Source: Pandoraea pneumonica
Lineage (GTDB): Bacteria > Pseudomonadota > Gammaproteobacteria > Burkholderiales > Burkholderiaceae
Length of the DNA stretch: 64,000 bases
Assembly (NCBI RefSeq): GCF_902459645.1
Contig: NZ_CABPSK010000001.1
Location: 124,001-188,000 of the forward strand
Direction: 5' to 3'
A model generated the notes under the pieces. That model had not been told where the DNA came from, did no database searches, and saw only the letters and a list, made by a program, of their open reading frames with translations. Each line of letters opens with the position of its first letter. Position 1 is the stretch's first letter. The translations under genes were made by a program, and so were the position numbers. Shown here piece after piece: positions 1 through 10,327 of the stretch.

Positions 1-1
1 T

Positions 2-616
2 TTGGGCTCGGCCCAGCCGGTCAAGCTGGACTTCCGGCTGGTGGCGGCGACCAACAAGAATCTGAAGTCGATGGTGCGCGACGAACTGTTCCGCGCGGAC
101 CTGTTTTATCGACTGGCTGTGATCGAGCTACATATCCCTAGCCTTGAAGAGCGCGGACCGGTCGACAAGCTGGCGGTGTTCAGCGCCTATCTGGGCAAAG
201 TGGCGGGCGACCCGGAGATCGGCAGCAAAATACCGCCCTGGCTGCGCGAACTGGTCGAGGGCGGCGTGTTCCCCGGCAATGTGCGGGAGATGCGCAATAT
301 CGCCGAGCGCGTCGGCATCATCTACCGCCAGTTGGGCACTTGGGACGAGCGCCGCATCCGGGCCATCTTCGAGGCGCTGGCCACCGGTGTCGTGGTACGC
401 AGCGATGACCCGGTACGCGGCGGCGCGCTCACCGACCGCGCGCGCTGGGACGCCACCGAGCGCACCCGCATCGTGGCGGCGCTCGACGCCAACGGCTGGC
501 GGCGGCAGGATACGGCCAATGCGCTAGGGATCAGCCGCAAGGTGCTGTGGGAAAAAATGCGCAAATATCAGATTCTGGGCAACGACTCGGAATTGGCCAG
601 CGAATATGAAAGCTGA
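2..616 (+). CDS. Sigma-54-dependent transcriptional activator, C-terminal part (cut by window start)
   Basis: This is the end of an NtrC-family enhancer-binding protein, which uses ATP hydrolysis to remodel sigma-54 RNA polymerase. The visible part begins inside the AAA+ domain: FRLVAATNKNL and the sigma-54 activator signature FRADLFYRLAV at about residues 12-40, then the arginine-finger region FPGNVREMRNIAER near residue 90. A Fis-type helix-turn-helix lies at about residues 150-192 (DANGWRRQDTANALGISRKV). The N-terminal sensory or receiver domain and the Walker A motif are outside the window, so the signal it answers is unknown. The TTG at position 2 is just an open frame, not a start. Family assignment is secure; the specific regulator is not. 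Confidence 0.93.
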   Translation: MGSAQPVKLDFRLVAATNKNLKSMVRDELFRADLFYRLAVIELHIPSLEERGPVDKLAVFSAYLGKVAGDPEIGSKIPPWLRELVEGGVFPGNVREMRNIAERVGIIYRQLGTWDERRIRAIFEALATGVVVRSDDPVRGGALTDRARWDATERTRIVAALDANGWRRQDTANALGISRKVLWEKMRKYQILGNDSELASEYES

Positions 617-1059
617 GTGAGGGCTGAGCCAAAGCTGATCCGGTGCTGACCGGCCGACGACGGCAGCGGTACAAAATCCCGCCGGTCAGGCTTTCCGCGT
701 ACTGCGTAGTCCGTAGGTCTTTAAATCCCGCTCAATGCAGGGATTTGTCTGACACACAACTTCGGTTTAAGGGAAAACCTTCGGCTGCGGGGTTGCGCGT
801 TATCAACAGTTGAATTTCTCCCGGCCCAATATTGCATTCCGCGCTTGGAAGAGCGCCGCGCAATGGATAGAATTGGCGGCTATTGTGAGCGTGCGGTGAA
901 TATCTGCCGGCAGCGCGGCGGCGGGACATGATGTCCGTTACACTGTCGTGGCAAAAAAACGCAGGTCTCAGATCCTCGGGACGGAGTCCGGGGGGGCGGA
1001 ATGAATGCGACGCATAAGGGTCGTTGAACGATCCGGTCGATAACAGGAAAACAGATCAG
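617..1059. other. Intergenic region without a gene
   Basis: No credible coding sequence is seen on either strand. It contains a small hairpin, AAATCCC at 723-729 pairing with GGGATTT at 740-746, which could end transcription of the sigma-54 activator but has no long T tract. The promoter of the DUF2968 gene should lie in the right half, but I could not pick out a confident -35/-10 pair. Confidence 0.5.
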
Positions 1060-1785
1060 ATGAAAATCAGTGATTGCCGGGGGCGGTTTTGGTTGGGCGT
1101 GGGGGTGGCATGCCTGGCAGCCTGGGGGACGTCAGCGGGGGCCGCAGAAGCGGTCAAGGATGTGACCGGGTCGTCAACCCCGGGTCAGTTCGCCGCACCG
1201 GCAGTGCCCACGCAAGCCCCTTCGGGCCCGGCATCGGCCTCGGGCACGATTCAAGAACTGCGTGATCGCATTCAGAACAAGGAAGTCACCGAACTTCGCA
1301 CGACGTACAACGGCCGCTACGGCGCCAGCCTGCTGTTTTATCCGCAAACGATGGGCTACTACGTCGCGCTGTTCCACGAAGGCCAGTTCTGGCGCGTGGT
1401 CAAGCTGAGCAACGAAAAGAAGGCCGAAGCACTGTACGGTGACTTCGTGCGTCAGACGCAAGTGCTGGCCGACGTCGAGATTCGCCGGATCAAGCTCGAA
1501 GCGCAGAAGGCTCTCATGGAGCGCCAACTGGCCGAGAGCGAATCCCGCCTGAACGCGGTGCAGAACGATCTGGCTATCCAGCGTCAGCAGGAACAAGCGC
1601 TGGCACAGAACCAGCAAGCCGTGCGTGAGCAGGCTTCGGCGCTTGAAACCGAACGCACTGCCGCCCGTCTGCGTTTGAACGACCTGCAAGGTCAGATTCG
1701 TTCGCTGGAAGCCGAGCAGAACAGCGCCGACTCCGATCTGGTCCGCTCGGTGAAGACCACCAGCAGCCGCAAGACGAAGCGTTAA
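1060..1785 (+). CDS. DUF2968 family secreted coiled-coil protein
   Basis: A 241-residue protein with an N-terminal signal peptide (hydrophobic WLGVGVACLAAWGTSAGAA, cleavage probably after AGAA). A conserved block follows (TIQELRDRIQNKEVTELRT ... GYYVALFHEGQFWRVVKLS), then a long heptad-like Glu/Gln/Arg-rich segment at about residues 130-220 that should form a coiled coil. This layout is that of DUF2968 proteins, which are common in Burkholderiaceae and have no established function. It is probably periplasmic. I chose ATG 1060 because an AGGA lies about 10 bases upstream and the signal peptide begins there; a TTG at 1024 would add 12 residues. It is followed at once by a strong terminator, so it is probably a single-gene unit. 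Confidence 0.85.
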   Translation: MKISDCRGRFWLGVGVACLAAWGTSAGAAEAVKDVTGSSTPGQFAAPAVPTQAPSGPASASGTIQELRDRIQNKEVTELRTTYNGRYGASLLFYPQTMGYYVALFHEGQFWRVVKLSNEKKAEALYGDFVRQTQVLADVEIRRIKLEAQKALMERQLAESESRLNAVQNDLAIQRQQEQALAQNQQAVREQASALETERTAARLRLNDLQGQIRSLEAEQNSADSDLVRSVKTTSSRKTKR

Positions 1786-1814
1786 TTCGCCGTTCGCTGC
1801 CGTCCGCTTGTGAG

Positions 1815-1839
1815 AAAGCCGCCTTCGGGCGGCTTTTTT
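1815..1839 (+). terminator. Rho-independent terminator after the DUF2968 gene
   Basis: GCCGCC (1818-1823), loop TTCG, GGCGGC (1828-1833), then six T. A-rich bases precede the stem. A very good intrinsic terminator 30 bases past the stop codon. Confidence 0.92.
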
Positions 1840-2220
1840 CATGCCCGATGCATGCCCGATTCGTGTCCGATCAATGGAAATCGAGGGCAATCAGGGCGTT
1901 TTGCGCCGCGATGCTGCAAACGGGCGGCATGCGCTACACGCAATCGCTGGGACTGTCGACTGGCGAATCGCTCATGTCTCGCATTTGCAACTCAAATGAC
2001 GGCGCGATGCGCGTTGCCGCGGTGGGTTCAGGCGCGTGCGAGGGGTAGGGAAAACCGCGTCGCACCGCGCTGGTCATGGGGCGCGGCTGCAATTATCCTA
2101 GGCGAACGTGTCGTGTGTGGCGTCCGGCACTCGGGGGCCGTCCCGACTAGCTAGGGACTCGGCAGCCAGTTAGAATAGCGCCCATTTTGTGCAGCGCAAT
2201 AAAGCGATTACCCAAACCTT
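1840..2220. other. Intergenic region upstream of kup
   Basis: No convincing gene. A TAGAAT at 2171-2176 would make a reasonable -10 element for kup, about 45 bases upstream of its start, but no good -35 hexamer lies at the right distance. Nothing else recognised. Confidence 0.4.
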
Positions 2221-4113
2221 ATGACGCAAAACATACGACAGGGGCATCGCCCTCAGCCCATGCCTGCGCTGATGGTGGCAGCCATTGGCGTGGTCTTCGG
2301 CGATATCGGCACCAGCCCGCTCTATGCGCTCAAGGAATGTTTCGATCCGCAACACGGCATTCCGTTTAACCAGCAAGCCGTGTTCGGCATCATCTCGCTG
2401 CTGTTCTGGGCACTGGTGATCGTCGTCTCCCTCAAGTACGTGCTGTTTGTGATGCGCGCCGACAACCGTGGCGAAGGCGGCGTGCTCGCGCTCATGGCAT
2501 TGAGCCTGCGCAGTGTGCGCGCGGGGAGCAAGTGGGCCTCTGTGCTCATGATGCTGGGGATGTTCGGGGCCTGTATGTTCTACGGGGATGCGGTGATCAC
2601 ACCCGCCATCTCCGTGATGTCAGCCGTCGAGGGGTTAGAGATCGCGGCGCCGTCGCTCACGCGCTTTGTGCTGCCCATTACCATCGTCATCCTGATCATT
2701 CTGTTTTCGATGCAGAAGTCGGGCACGGCCAAAGTGGGCCGATTGTTCGGCCCGGTGATGGTCGTGTGGTTCGTGATTCTCGGTGTGCTGGGCGTGTACA
2801 ACATGTTCGCTGCGCCCGAGATCATCAAGGCCATCAACCCGTATTACGGCATCCATTTCATTCGCACACACGCCTTGCAGGCCTACATCGTGCTCGGCTC
2901 GGTGTTCCTGGTGCTGACCGGTGCCGAAGCGCTGTACGCAGACATGGGGCACTTCGGTATCCGTCCGATTCGCTTCGCATGGTCGTTCCTCGTGTTCCCG
3001 GCGCTGGTGCTCAACTACTTCGGCCAAGGCGCGCTGCTGCTGAGCAACCCGAAAGCGATCGAGAACCCGTTCTTCCTGATGGCCCCCGACTGGGCGCTGC
3101 TGCCGCTGGTGGTGGTGGCGACGGCCGCGACGGTGATTGCCTCGCAAGCCGTGATTTCCGGCGCGTTCTCGCTCACGAGTCAGGCAATTCAGTTGGGCTA
3201 CGTGCCGCGCATGAAGATTCTGCACACGTCCGATCGCGAAATCGGCCAGATCTACATGCCGGTGATCAACTGGTCGCTGCTGCTGGTCATCATCTGGATC
3301 GTGCTGGCGTTCAAGTCGTCGAGCAACCTTGCGGCGGCGTACGGTATTGCGGTGACGACCACCATGGTGATTACGACGATTCTTGCGTGCGTGGTCATGG
3401 TCAAGGTCTGGAACTGGAACAAGTTCTTGGTCGCGCTGATCATTACCGGCTTCCTCGTGGTCGACTTCGCGTTCTTTGGTGCGAATTTGATCAAGGTCGA
3501 GGAGGGCGGCTGGTTGCCGCTGGCGCTGGGGGCGTTCCTGTTCTTCATGCTGATGACCTGGCACAAAGGCCGTCAGCTGCTGCGTGAACGCACCGCCGCA
3601 GACGGGATTCCGCTGGGCCCGTTCCTGCAAGGGCTGCTGGCCCATCCGCCGCATCGCGTGGCGGGCACTGCGATCTATCTGACCGGCGGCAATACGCTGG
3701 TGCCGGTGAGCTTGCTGCACAACCTCAAGCACAACCGCATCCTGCATGAGCGCACCATCTTCCTGACGTTCCGCACGGTGGATGTGCCGTATGTCGAAGA
3801 CGACAAGCGCATGGAAGTGAAGGACCACACGGGCGGCTTGTACAGCGTGGTGTCGACCTTCGGTTTCAACGAAACGCCTGACGTGAAGGAAGTGCTGCAT
3901 CTGCTCGAAGAGAAGACCGATATGCACTTCGAGCTGATGGATACGTCGTTCTTCCTGGCGCGCGAGACCGTCGTGCCGACGAAGCTGCCGGGGATGTCGA
4001 TCTGGCGCGAGCGCTTGTTTGCGTGGATGCACCAGAACGCCGCCAAGCCGACGGACTTCTTCAGCATTCCCGCGAACCGCGTGGTCGAGCTGGGGACGAA
4101 GATCGAGATTTGA
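2221..4113 (+). CDS. kup: Low-affinity potassium transporter Kup
   Basis: A 630-residue KUP/HAK/KT family protein, an inner-membrane K+ uptake system driven by proton symport. The family signature [13 protein letters not shown] lies at about residues 26-38. About twelve hydrophobic membrane segments follow through residue 430, including the conserved [20 protein letters not shown] region. A soluble C-terminal domain of about 180 residues follows (ending [12 protein letters not shown]), as in E. coli Kup (622 residues). The gene stands alone: an intergenic gap lies upstream, and a shared terminator separates it from the convergent tex gene. Assignment is firm. Confidence 0.97.
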   Translation: MTQNIRQGHRPQPMPALMVAAIGVVFGDIGTSPLYALKECFDPQHGIPFNQQAVFGIISLLFWALVIVVSLKYVLFVMRADNRGEGGVLALMALSLRSVRAGSKWASVLMMLGMFGACMFYGDAVITPAISVMSAVEGLEIAAPSLTRFVLPITIVILIILFSMQKSGTAKVGRLFGPVMVVWFVILGVLGVYNMFAAPEIIKAINPYYGIHFIRTHALQAYIVLGSVFLVLTGAEALYADMGHFGIRPIRFAWSFLVFPALVLNYFGQGALLLSNPKAIENPFFLMAPDWALLPLVVVATAATVIASQAVISGAFSLTSQAIQLGYVPRMKILHTSDREIGQIYMPVINWSLLLVIIWIVLAFKSSSNLAAAYGIAVTTTMVITTILACVVMVKVWNWNKFLVALIITGFLVVDFAFFGANLIKVEEGGWLPLALGAFLFFMLMTWHKGRQLLRERTAADGIPLGPFLQGLLAHPPHRVAGTAIYLTGGNTLVPVSLLHNLKHNRILHERTIFLTFRTVDVPYVEDDKRMEVKDHTGGLYSVVSTFGFNETPDVKEVLHLLEEKTDMHFELMDTSFFLARETVVPTKLPGMSIWRERLFAWMHQNAAKPTDFFSIPANRVVELGTKIEI

Positions 4114-4194
4114 TGCGGGTTTCGGGGCGACGGATAGGTCGCCCTAACGCTTGCATCGGCTTGCATCGGCACGCATCGCTTAGCGAGACGTCAA

Positions 4195-4236
4195 AAGAAA
4201 AGGCCCGCGAATCGGAAGATTCGCGGGCCTTTCTCT
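4195..4236. terminator. Bidirectional terminator between kup and tex
   Basis: A perfect 13-bp stem, AGGCCCGCGAATC (4201-4213) and GATTCGCGGGCCT (4218-4230), with a GGAA loop. It is flanked by AAAAGAAA on the left and TTCTCTTT on the right, so it can stop both convergent genes. Confidence 0.93.
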
Positions 4237-4258
4237 TTGCTTTGATGCAGCGTGCGGC

Positions 4259-6610
4259 TTAGCGTTTGAGCTTAGCGAAAGCGGCTGCCATGGCGTTCAC
4301 CGTTTCCGGTTCGCGCTGACGGCCACCGCCACCACCGCTGCGGTTGCCGCCGTTGCCACCACCACGATGTCCGCCGCCGCCACTGCCTGCGCCCGGACGA
4401 TCGCTCGCGCCGGCCACCGGCAGGTCGTCGTTCAGACGCATGGTCAGCGAAATGCGCTGACGTCGCGGATCGACTTCAAGCACCTTCACTTTCACGATAT
4501 CGCCAGCCTTCACGACTTCGTGCGGGTCTTTGATGAACTTGGTCGACATGGCCGAGACGTGGACCAAACCGTCTTGATGCACGCCGATGTCGATGAACGC
4601 ACCGAAGGCGGCCACGTTGGTGACGACACCTTCGAGTTGCATGCCCGGCTTCAGATCGGTGATCTTCTCCACGCCTTCCTGGAACGTCGCCGTCTTGAAT
4701 TCAGGGCGCGGATCGCGGCCCGGCTTCTCCAGTTCGGTCAGGATATCCTTCACCGTGGGCAGACCGAAGCGCTCGTCGACGAACTCGTTGGCCGAGACGC
4801 TGCGCACGACCGAGCCGTTGCCCATCACGTCGCCGATGCTCTTCTTGATCTTCTCGAGAATGCGCTCGACGACCGGGTACGCTTCAGGGTGCACCGACGA
4901 GCGATCGAGCGGGTTGTCGCCGCCGTTCACACGCAGGAAGCCCGCGGCTTGTTCGAACGTTTTGTCGCCCAGACGCGGCACCTTCTTGAGCGCTTCGCGG
5001 TTGGCGAACGGGCCGTTGCTGTCGCGGAAGTCCACGATGTTCTTCGCGAGCGTGCTGTTCAGGCCCGACACGCGTGCGAGCAACGGGGCCGACGCAGTGT
5101 TCACGTCAACGCCGACGAAGTTCACGCAGTCTTCGACCACGGCGTCGAGCATGCGGGCCAGTTCGCGCTGGTTCACGTCGTGCTGATATTGGCCCACGCC
5201 AATCGCCTTCGGCTCGATCTTGACCAGTTCGGCCAGCGGATCTTGCAAACGGCGAGCGATCGACACGGCACCACGCAGCGAGACGTCGAGCTCAGGGAAT
5301 TCCTTCGCCGCAAACTCCGATGCCGAATACACCGAGGCGCCGGCTTCTGACACCACGATCTTCTGCAACTTCAGTTCCGGGTGACGCTTGATCAGCTCGA
5401 GCGCCAGCTTGTCGGTCTCGCGCGATGCCGTACCGTTGCCGATACTGACCAGCTCTGCGCCCGTCGCGGCGACCACTTTGGCCAGACGTGCGAGCGAGCC
5501 GTCCCAATCGCGGCGGGGTTCGTGCGGATAAATCGTGTCGGTGCCCAGCAGCTTGCCGGTACGGTCGACGACGGCCACCTTCACGCCGGTGCGCAGACCC
5601 GGGTCGAGACCGATCACGCTCTTCGGGCCAGCAGGCGCGGCAAGCAGCAGGGCCTTGAGGTTGCGTGCGAACACGCGAATGGCTTCGCTCTCGGCGCTCT
5701 CGCGCATTTGCGTAAGCAGTTCCGATTCCAGATGCGGCTGCACCTTCACGCGCCAGCACCAACGGCACACGTCGGCCAGCCATTTGTCGGCGGCGCGGCT
5801 CTGATTGCGAATGCCGAAGTGGCCGGCAATGACGCCTTCGCACGGATGCGGGATCTGCGCGTCGAGTTCTTCGCCCAGCCCGAGCTTGACCATCAGAATG
5901 CCGAGGTTACGGCCACGGAAGAGGGCGAGCGCGCGGTGCGACGGCACCGAAGCGATGGGCTCGGCGTAGTCGTAGTAATCGCGGAATTTCTCGCCTTCCT
6001 CGCTTTCCTTGCCTTCGATCACCTTCGACGACACGACGCCCTGATTCCACAGGTAGTCGCGCAGCTTGCCGAGCAGGTCGGCGGTTTCGCCGAATTGTTC
6101 GGAGAGGATGTCGCGGGCGCCGTCGAGGGCGGCCTTCACGTCGGCCACGCCCTTGTCGGCGTCGACAAACTTGGCGGCTTCGGTTTGCGGATCGAGCGTC
6201 GGATCGGCGAGCAGCGCTTGGGCGAGCGGCTCGAGGCCGGCTTCGCGGGCGATCTGCGCGCGAGTGCGGCGCTTTTGTTTGTACGGGAGGTAGAGGTCTT
6301 CGAGGGTTTGTTTCGTCTCGGCGGCCTCGATGGCCGTGCGCAGCTCGTCGGTGAGCTTGCCTTGTTCCTCGATGCTCGCGAGGATGGCCGCGCGGCGGTC
6401 TTCCAACTCGCGCAGGTACAGCAAACGCTCTTCGAGCGTGCGCAGCTGCGTGTCGTCGAGGTTATCCGTCACTTCCTTGCGGTAGCGTGCGATGAAGGGC
6501 ACGGTGGCGCCTTCGTCCAGCAGTTGCACGGCGGCGGCGACCTGGCGTGGCTGCACGCTGAGTTCGGCGGCGATGCGTTGAACGATCTGAAGGGCTACGT
6601 TTTGCGTCAT
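4259..6610 (-). CDS. tex: Tex-family transcription accessory protein (S1 RNA-binding)
   Basis: A 783-residue Tex/YhgF homologue, a cytoplasmic nucleic-acid-binding protein related to eukaryotic Spt6. Regions in order: an N-terminal helical domain ([17 protein letters not shown] at about residue 36); a YqgF/RNase-H-like domain beginning [16 protein letters not shown] (about residue 330); helix-hairpin-helix repeats ([14 protein letters not shown] to [10 protein letters not shown]); and an S1 domain ([20 protein letters not shown]) at about 655-725. The Gly/Arg-rich tail resembles those of RNA-binding proteins. Length matches the family (about 770-785). It is transcribed toward kup from a start 73 bases before the next, divergent gene. 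Confidence 0.97.
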   Translation of the reverse strand: MTQNVALQIVQRIAAELSVQPRQVAAAVQLLDEGATVPFIARYRKEVTDNLDDTQLRTLEERLLYLRELEDRRAAILASIEEQGKLTDELRTAIEAAETKQTLEDLYLPYKQKRRTRAQIAREAGLEPLAQALLADPTLDPQTEAAKFVDADKGVADVKAALDGARDILSEQFGETADLLGKLRDYLWNQGVVSSKVIEGKESEEGEKFRDYYDYAEPIASVPSHRALALFRGRNLGILMVKLGLGEELDAQIPHPCEGVIAGHFGIRNQSRAADKWLADVCRWCWRVKVQPHLESELLTQMRESAESEAIRVFARNLKALLLAAPAGPKSVIGLDPGLRTGVKVAVVDRTGKLLGTDTIYPHEPRRDWDGSLARLAKVVAATGAELVSIGNGTASRETDKLALELIKRHPELKLQKIVVSEAGASVYSASEFAAKEFPELDVSLRGAVSIARRLQDPLAELVKIEPKAIGVGQYQHDVNQRELARMLDAVVEDCVNFVGVDVNTASAPLLARVSGLNSTLAKNIVDFRDSNGPFANREALKKVPRLGDKTFEQAAGFLRVNGGDNPLDRSSVHPEAYPVVERILEKIKKSIGDVMGNGSVVRSVSANEFVDERFGLPTVKDILTELEKPGRDPRPEFKTATFQEGVEKITDLKPGMQLEGVVTNVAAFGAFIDIGVHQDGLVHVSAMSTKFIKDPHEVVKAGDIVKVKVLEVDPRRQRISLTMRLNDDLPVAGASDRPGAGSGGGGHRGGGNGGNRSGGGGGRQREPETVNAMAAAFAKLKR

Positions 6611-6715
6611 GAGTGTTGCGAATTACCCAAGTGCCAGGAGCGGGGCATTTTGCCATAAACCGCGGGCGCGTCCGGGCAGGCAATGCTAAAATTTGGCATC
6701 ACTCTGCTCAACCTC

Positions 6716-7606
6716 ATGATTTCCTTCGCAAAATTGTTTTCGCGCGGTCGCGCTGGTACGTCGGTCGCTGCTTTTAGCGCGCTGTCGGCCGTGGCTGCCG
6801 CTGCCGTCGTTGCCATGCCCGCCGCGTCGTTCGCGCAGGGTCTCTCGGCCGTCGAAGCCGCGGGCCGTACGACCGAACAGCTGCGCGTGCCCCAAGTCCC
6901 GTTCGATGCCACCGCCGATCGCACGCCGTCGGCCGCCAGCAGTGCGTCTGCGGCGGCTGCCGCCGAAGACGACAAGCCGGTTGCGTACGACGACAAACTC
7001 GATATGCATCCCGCTGACGACGATTTCGCTGGCCGCCGTGCCGTGATCGACCGTCAGCGCGCGTGGATCGACTACCGCTTCCAAGAGGCGAAGTACGAAT
7101 GCGCGTCGAAGTTCTTCGTGAACTATTGCATCGACAAGGCGCGCGACGAACAGCGTGAAGCGCTCAAGGCCGTGCGCAGTCAACGTCTGGTGCTCGAAGA
7201 TGCCGAGCGTAAAGCGCGGGCGAAAGAGCGCGACGAGCGTCTGGATGCCAAGCGCGCCGAGACCGCGGCCGAAGCCCCGCAACGCGCCGCAGAGCGTGCG
7301 CAGAACGTGACTTCCTATCAGGAAAAGCAGGCCGAATATCAGCAGCGCGTGACCGAGCGCACCGGCAAGGCGCCGGAACGAGCGGCCAACGCCGAGCAGT
7401 ACAATGCCAAGCAGGCCGAGCAGCAGAAGAAGCTCGACGAAGCGAAGGCGACCGCAGATCAGAAGGCTGCCGAGCGTGCCGAGAACGTGCGTAAGTACGG
7501 CGAGAAGCAGGCGGAAGCCATCGAGCGCCAGAAGAAGTCGGACGAGCGCCGTGCCCAGTCGCAGTCGGGCAGCACTCCGGCACAAAAGGCGTTGCCCGGA
7601 CAGTAA
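6716..7606 (+). CDS. Secreted repeat-containing charged protein of unknown function
   Basis: A 296-residue protein with an N-terminal hydrophobic signal segment (SALSAVAAAAVVAMPAASFA) and a likely cleavage site at AASFA-QG. The middle holds a segment with two Cys (YECASKFFVNYCIDKARDEQ, about residues 120-140). From about residue 180 there are three imperfect repeats built on RAxNVxxYxEKQAE (QNVTSYQEKQAEYQQR, NAEQYNAKQAEQQKK, ENVRKYGEKQAEAIER). They are rich in Glu, Lys, Gln and Ala and probably form a long helix. No family is recognised. ATG 6683, 11 codons earlier and in frame, is an alternative start. It probably acts in the periplasm or cell envelope; the role is unknown. Confidence 0.75.
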   Translation: MISFAKLFSRGRAGTSVAAFSALSAVAAAAVVAMPAASFAQGLSAVEAAGRTTEQLRVPQVPFDATADRTPSAASSASAAAAAEDDKPVAYDDKLDMHPADDDFAGRRAVIDRQRAWIDYRFQEAKYECASKFFVNYCIDKARDEQREALKAVRSQRLVLEDAERKARAKERDERLDAKRAETAAEAPQRAAERAQNVTSYQEKQAEYQQRVTERTGKAPERAANAEQYNAKQAEQQKKLDEAKATADQKAAERAENVRKYGEKQAEAIERQKKSDERRAQSQSGSTPAQKALPGQ

Positions 7607-7670
7607 GCGAGGCCGGGCCGGTCGGTTACCGGCGCCGGGATCACTTCAGCGTTGCAGGAGAGTTGCCACG

Positions 7671-7874
7671 ATGCAGCACGATCTTCACTCCATTGGACGT
7701 CGCATCATCGAGTTGCAGATCGAACATCGCGATCTCGATTTTCTGATCGACAAGTTGCTGACGGAGCCGACGTACGATGAACTGCAAGTCACGCGCCTCA
7801 AGAAGCGCCGTCTGAAAATCAAAGACACCATTACCCTGTTGCAAGTGCAGCAAATGCCGGATCAACCGGCCTGA
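7671..7874 (+). CDS. YdcH/DUF465 family small protein
   Basis: A 67-residue protein (HDLHSIGRRIIELQIEHRDL ... LKKRRLKIKDTITLL) with the typical YdcH pattern: a short helical hairpin containing a central hydrophobic/charged HRDLDFLID segment and a Lys/Arg-rich LKKRRLKIKD segment near the C-terminus. Members are small soluble proteins of unknown function. ATG 7671 is preceded at good spacing by GGAGAG. It lies 64 bases after the repeat-protein gene and may share its transcript, ending at the terminator that follows. Confidence 0.85.
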   Translation: MQHDLHSIGRRIIELQIEHRDLDFLIDKLLTEPTYDELQVTRLKKRRLKIKDTITLLQVQQMPDQPA

Positions 7875-7891
7875 ATTTGCTGCATACCGAG

Positions 7892-7924
7892 GCATACGGT
7901 TCGAACCGTATGCGCGACTTTTTT
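7892..7924 (+). terminator. Rho-independent terminator after the YdcH-like gene
   Basis: A perfect 22-base palindrome at 7892-7913 gives a 9-bp stem (GCATACGGT / ACCGTATGC) with a TCGA loop. It is followed after five bases by a run of six T. Confidence 0.8.
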
Positions 7925-7987
7925 CATTGCCGGCGTCGCGAATCGTGCGTTATCGATTCGCGGCGCCTTTGAGTTTTATTTGCCGTT

Positions 7988-10222
7988 TTGATCGATTCCG
8001 CAGCCGCTGCCAGCGATTCTCCCGACGTCTCCACTTCCGCCGACGCGCCCACGTTCCACGGTCTCAAGCCCCTCGCCGCCAAGCGAGAGCGTGAGCTGGA
8101 GGAAATCTTCGGCGACGGCGGCATGTTGGCGCGCGCCATCGACGGCTATCGCTCGCGCGAACCGCAAACCGAAATGGCCCGCGCCGTGGCATCCGCCATG
8201 GATACGCACGACTCGCTGATTGCCGAGGCAGGCACCGGCACCGGCAAAACGTACGCGTATCTGGTGCCCGCGATGCTGTGGGGCGGCAAGACGATCATCT
8301 CGACGGGCACCAAGCACCTGCAAGATCAGATCTTCGCGCGCGACATTCCGACGGTGCGCCGCGCGCTCGCCGTGCCGGTGAGCGTGGCGATGCTCAAGGG
8401 CCGCTCGAATTACCTCTGTCACTACTATCTCGAACGGGCGCAGCAGGAAGCGCGCTTCGCGTCGCGCCACGAAGCCGCGCAACTGCGCGAGATCGTGACG
8501 TTTGCGCAAATCACGAAGAGTGGCGACAAGGCTGAGTTGGCGTCTGTGCCGGAGAATGCGCCGATTTGGGCGCAGGTGACGTCCACACGCGACAACTGTC
8601 TGGGGCAGGAATGTCCGCGCTATAAGGACTGCTTTGTGATGCTGGCCCGCAAGGAGGCGCAGCAAGCCGACCTCGTGGTGGTCAATCACCATCTGTTCTT
8701 CGCCGATGTAATGCTGCGCGACACCGGCATGGCCGAGTTGCTGCCCAGCGCGAATACGGTGATCTTCGACGAAGCGCATCAGTTGCCCGAGACGGCGACG
8801 CTGTTCTTCGGCGAGACGGTGTCCACGGGGCAGATTCTCGAGCTCGCGCGTGATTGCGTGGCCGAGGGCCTGATTCACGCACGCGATGCGGCCGATTGGG
8901 TCAAGTTGGGGGCCAATCTCGAACGCGCTGCTCGCGATGTGCGTTTGACGTTCGGGCCCGACAACACGCGGATGTCGGTGGCGCAACTGGCCGACGATCA
9001 CGAGTTGTTCGGTGCGCTCGACGGTGTCGACGTCGCGTTGCAAGACTTGATCGAAACGCTGCAACATCAGGCTGAGCGTGCCGAAGCGCTGGGCGCATGC
9101 CTGCGTCGCGCGATAGAACTTCATCAGCAACTCGAGCGTTGGCAGATGGGCGTGACGCCGCCGACGCCGGGCGAGGCACCGTTGCCGCTGCTCGACCCCG
9201 ACGCACCGCGTGTGACCGACGGCAAGCGGGAAAAGGCGGCCAAAGCTGCCGTGGCGCGTGAGGCCGAAGCGGCCCGCGTCGCTGCCGAGGCGAAAGCGGC
9301 TGCGCAAGGGCAAGACGGCGAGGGCGGTAAAGAGAAGGTCTACACGCCGCCTGAGACGGTGCGTTGGATTGAGGTGTTCTCGCAGGCGGTGCAGTTGCAT
9401 CAGACGCCGCTGTCGATCGCCCCGATTTTCGCCAAGCAGCGCGCAGGGGCGCCGCGTGCGTGGATTTTTACGTCTGCTACGTTGTCGGTGAAGGGCAATT
9501 TCAATCACTACGCGGCGCAACTGGGGCTCGATTCTGAAAAATCGTTGACGCTGGCGAGTCCGTTCGATTACCCGAATCAGAGCCTGCTGTACGTACCGCG
9601 CGGTTTGCCGCAGCCGTCGTCGCCGGGCTTTACCGATGCCGTGCTCGATGCTGCGATGCCGGTGCTTGAGGTGAGTGGCGGGCGCGCGTTCGTGTTGTGC
9701 ACGACGTTGCGTGCGGTCAATCGCGCGGCGGAGCGTTTGCGTGAAGAGTTCGATCGGCGCGGCTGGCCGTATCCGCTGCTGGTTCAGGGTGAGGCGAGCC
9801 GGACCGAGTTGCTGGACCGGTTCCGTGCGCTGGGCAATGCGGTGCTCATCGGGAGCCAGAGTTTCTGGGAGGGGGTCGACGTGCGTGGTGAAGCGTTGTC
9901 GCTGGTCATCATCGACAAGCTGCCGTTCGCGCCGCCCGACGATCCGGTATTGGCTGCGCGCCTCGATGCGCTGACCAAGAAGGGGCTGAGTCCGTTTGCC
10001 GTTCACCAATTGCCACAGGCGGTGATTACGCTCAAGCAGGGGGCCGGGCGCTTGATTCGCTCCGAACGCGACCGCGGGGTGTTGATGATTTGCGATCCGC
10101 GGCTGGTCGATAAGCCCTACGGACGACGCATCTGGCAAAGCCTGCCACCGTTCAAGCGCACGCGCGAAATCTCAATCGTGCGCGGGTTCTTCGATGAGAT
10201 GGCGGCAGACGCGGAAGGTTAA
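7988..10222 (+). CDS. DinG/YoaA-type iron-sulfur superfamily 2 DNA helicase
   Basis: A 744-residue XPD/DinG-like ATP-dependent DNA helicase. Walker A is AEAGTGTGKTYAYL at about residues 78-91. Four cysteines that would ligate a 4Fe-4S cluster follow (NYLC, then CLGQEC and KDC at about 140-220). The DEAH box is VIFDEAHQLPE near 262, and the C-terminal helicase motifs include LIGSQSFWEGVDVRG and QGAGRLIRSERDRG. The insert at about residues 420-450 is Ala/Lys/Glu-rich and low in complexity. There is no ATG near the expected start. TTG 7988 is the first usable start after an in-frame stop at 7970, so the exact N-terminus is uncertain. It may act in DNA repair, as YoaA and DinG do. YoaA is the closer match by length and cysteine pattern. 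Confidence 0.9.
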   Translation: MIDSAAAASDSPDVSTSADAPTFHGLKPLAAKRERELEEIFGDGGMLARAIDGYRSREPQTEMARAVASAMDTHDSLIAEAGTGTGKTYAYLVPAMLWGGKTIISTGTKHLQDQIFARDIPTVRRALAVPVSVAMLKGRSNYLCHYYLERAQQEARFASRHEAAQLREIVTFAQITKSGDKAELASVPENAPIWAQVTSTRDNCLGQECPRYKDCFVMLARKEAQQADLVVVNHHLFFADVMLRDTGMAELLPSANTVIFDEAHQLPETATLFFGETVSTGQILELARDCVAEGLIHARDAADWVKLGANLERAARDVRLTFGPDNTRMSVAQLADDHELFGALDGVDVALQDLIETLQHQAERAEALGACLRRAIELHQQLERWQMGVTPPTPGEAPLPLLDPDAPRVTDGKREKAAKAAVAREAEAARVAAEAKAAAQGQDGEGGKEKVYTPPETVRWIEVFSQAVQLHQTPLSIAPIFAKQRAGAPRAWIFTSATLSVKGNFNHYAAQLGLDSEKSLTLASPFDYPNQSLLYVPRGLPQPSSPGFTDAVLDAAMPVLEVSGGRAFVLCTTLRAVNRAAERLREEFDRRGWPYPLLVQGEASRTELLDRFRALGNAVLIGSQSFWEGVDVRGEALSLVIIDKLPFAPPDDPVLAARLDALTKKGLSPFAVHQLPQAVITLKQGAGRLIRSERDRGVLMICDPRLVDKPYGRRIWQSLPPFKRTREISIVRGFFDEMAADAEG

Positions 10223-10234
10223 GGGCGGGGCGCG

Positions 10235-10261
10235 TGCCAACGCGTAGGTCTTGCGTTGGCA
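10235..10261. repeat. Hairpin between convergent genes
   Basis: TGCCAACGC (10235-10243) pairs with GCGTTGGCA (10253-10261). It lies 13 bases past the helicase stop and faces the convergent amidotransferase gene. No T tract, so it may be a weak terminator or an mRNA 3'-end hairpin. Confidence 0.5.
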
Positions 10262-10327
10262 TGCCCGTGGCACCAGCACATCGATTCACGCTGTAACGCC
10301 CCATTTCGACACGCCGCCGATGCGGTT

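Noticed and set aside
2635-4032. Long open frame antisense to kup, and similar long frames antisense to dinG-like, tex and mfd genes
   Set aside because: They are by-products of high-GC codon bias; compositions rich in Arg/His/Gln and no domain signature, while the sense strand encodes well-known proteins.
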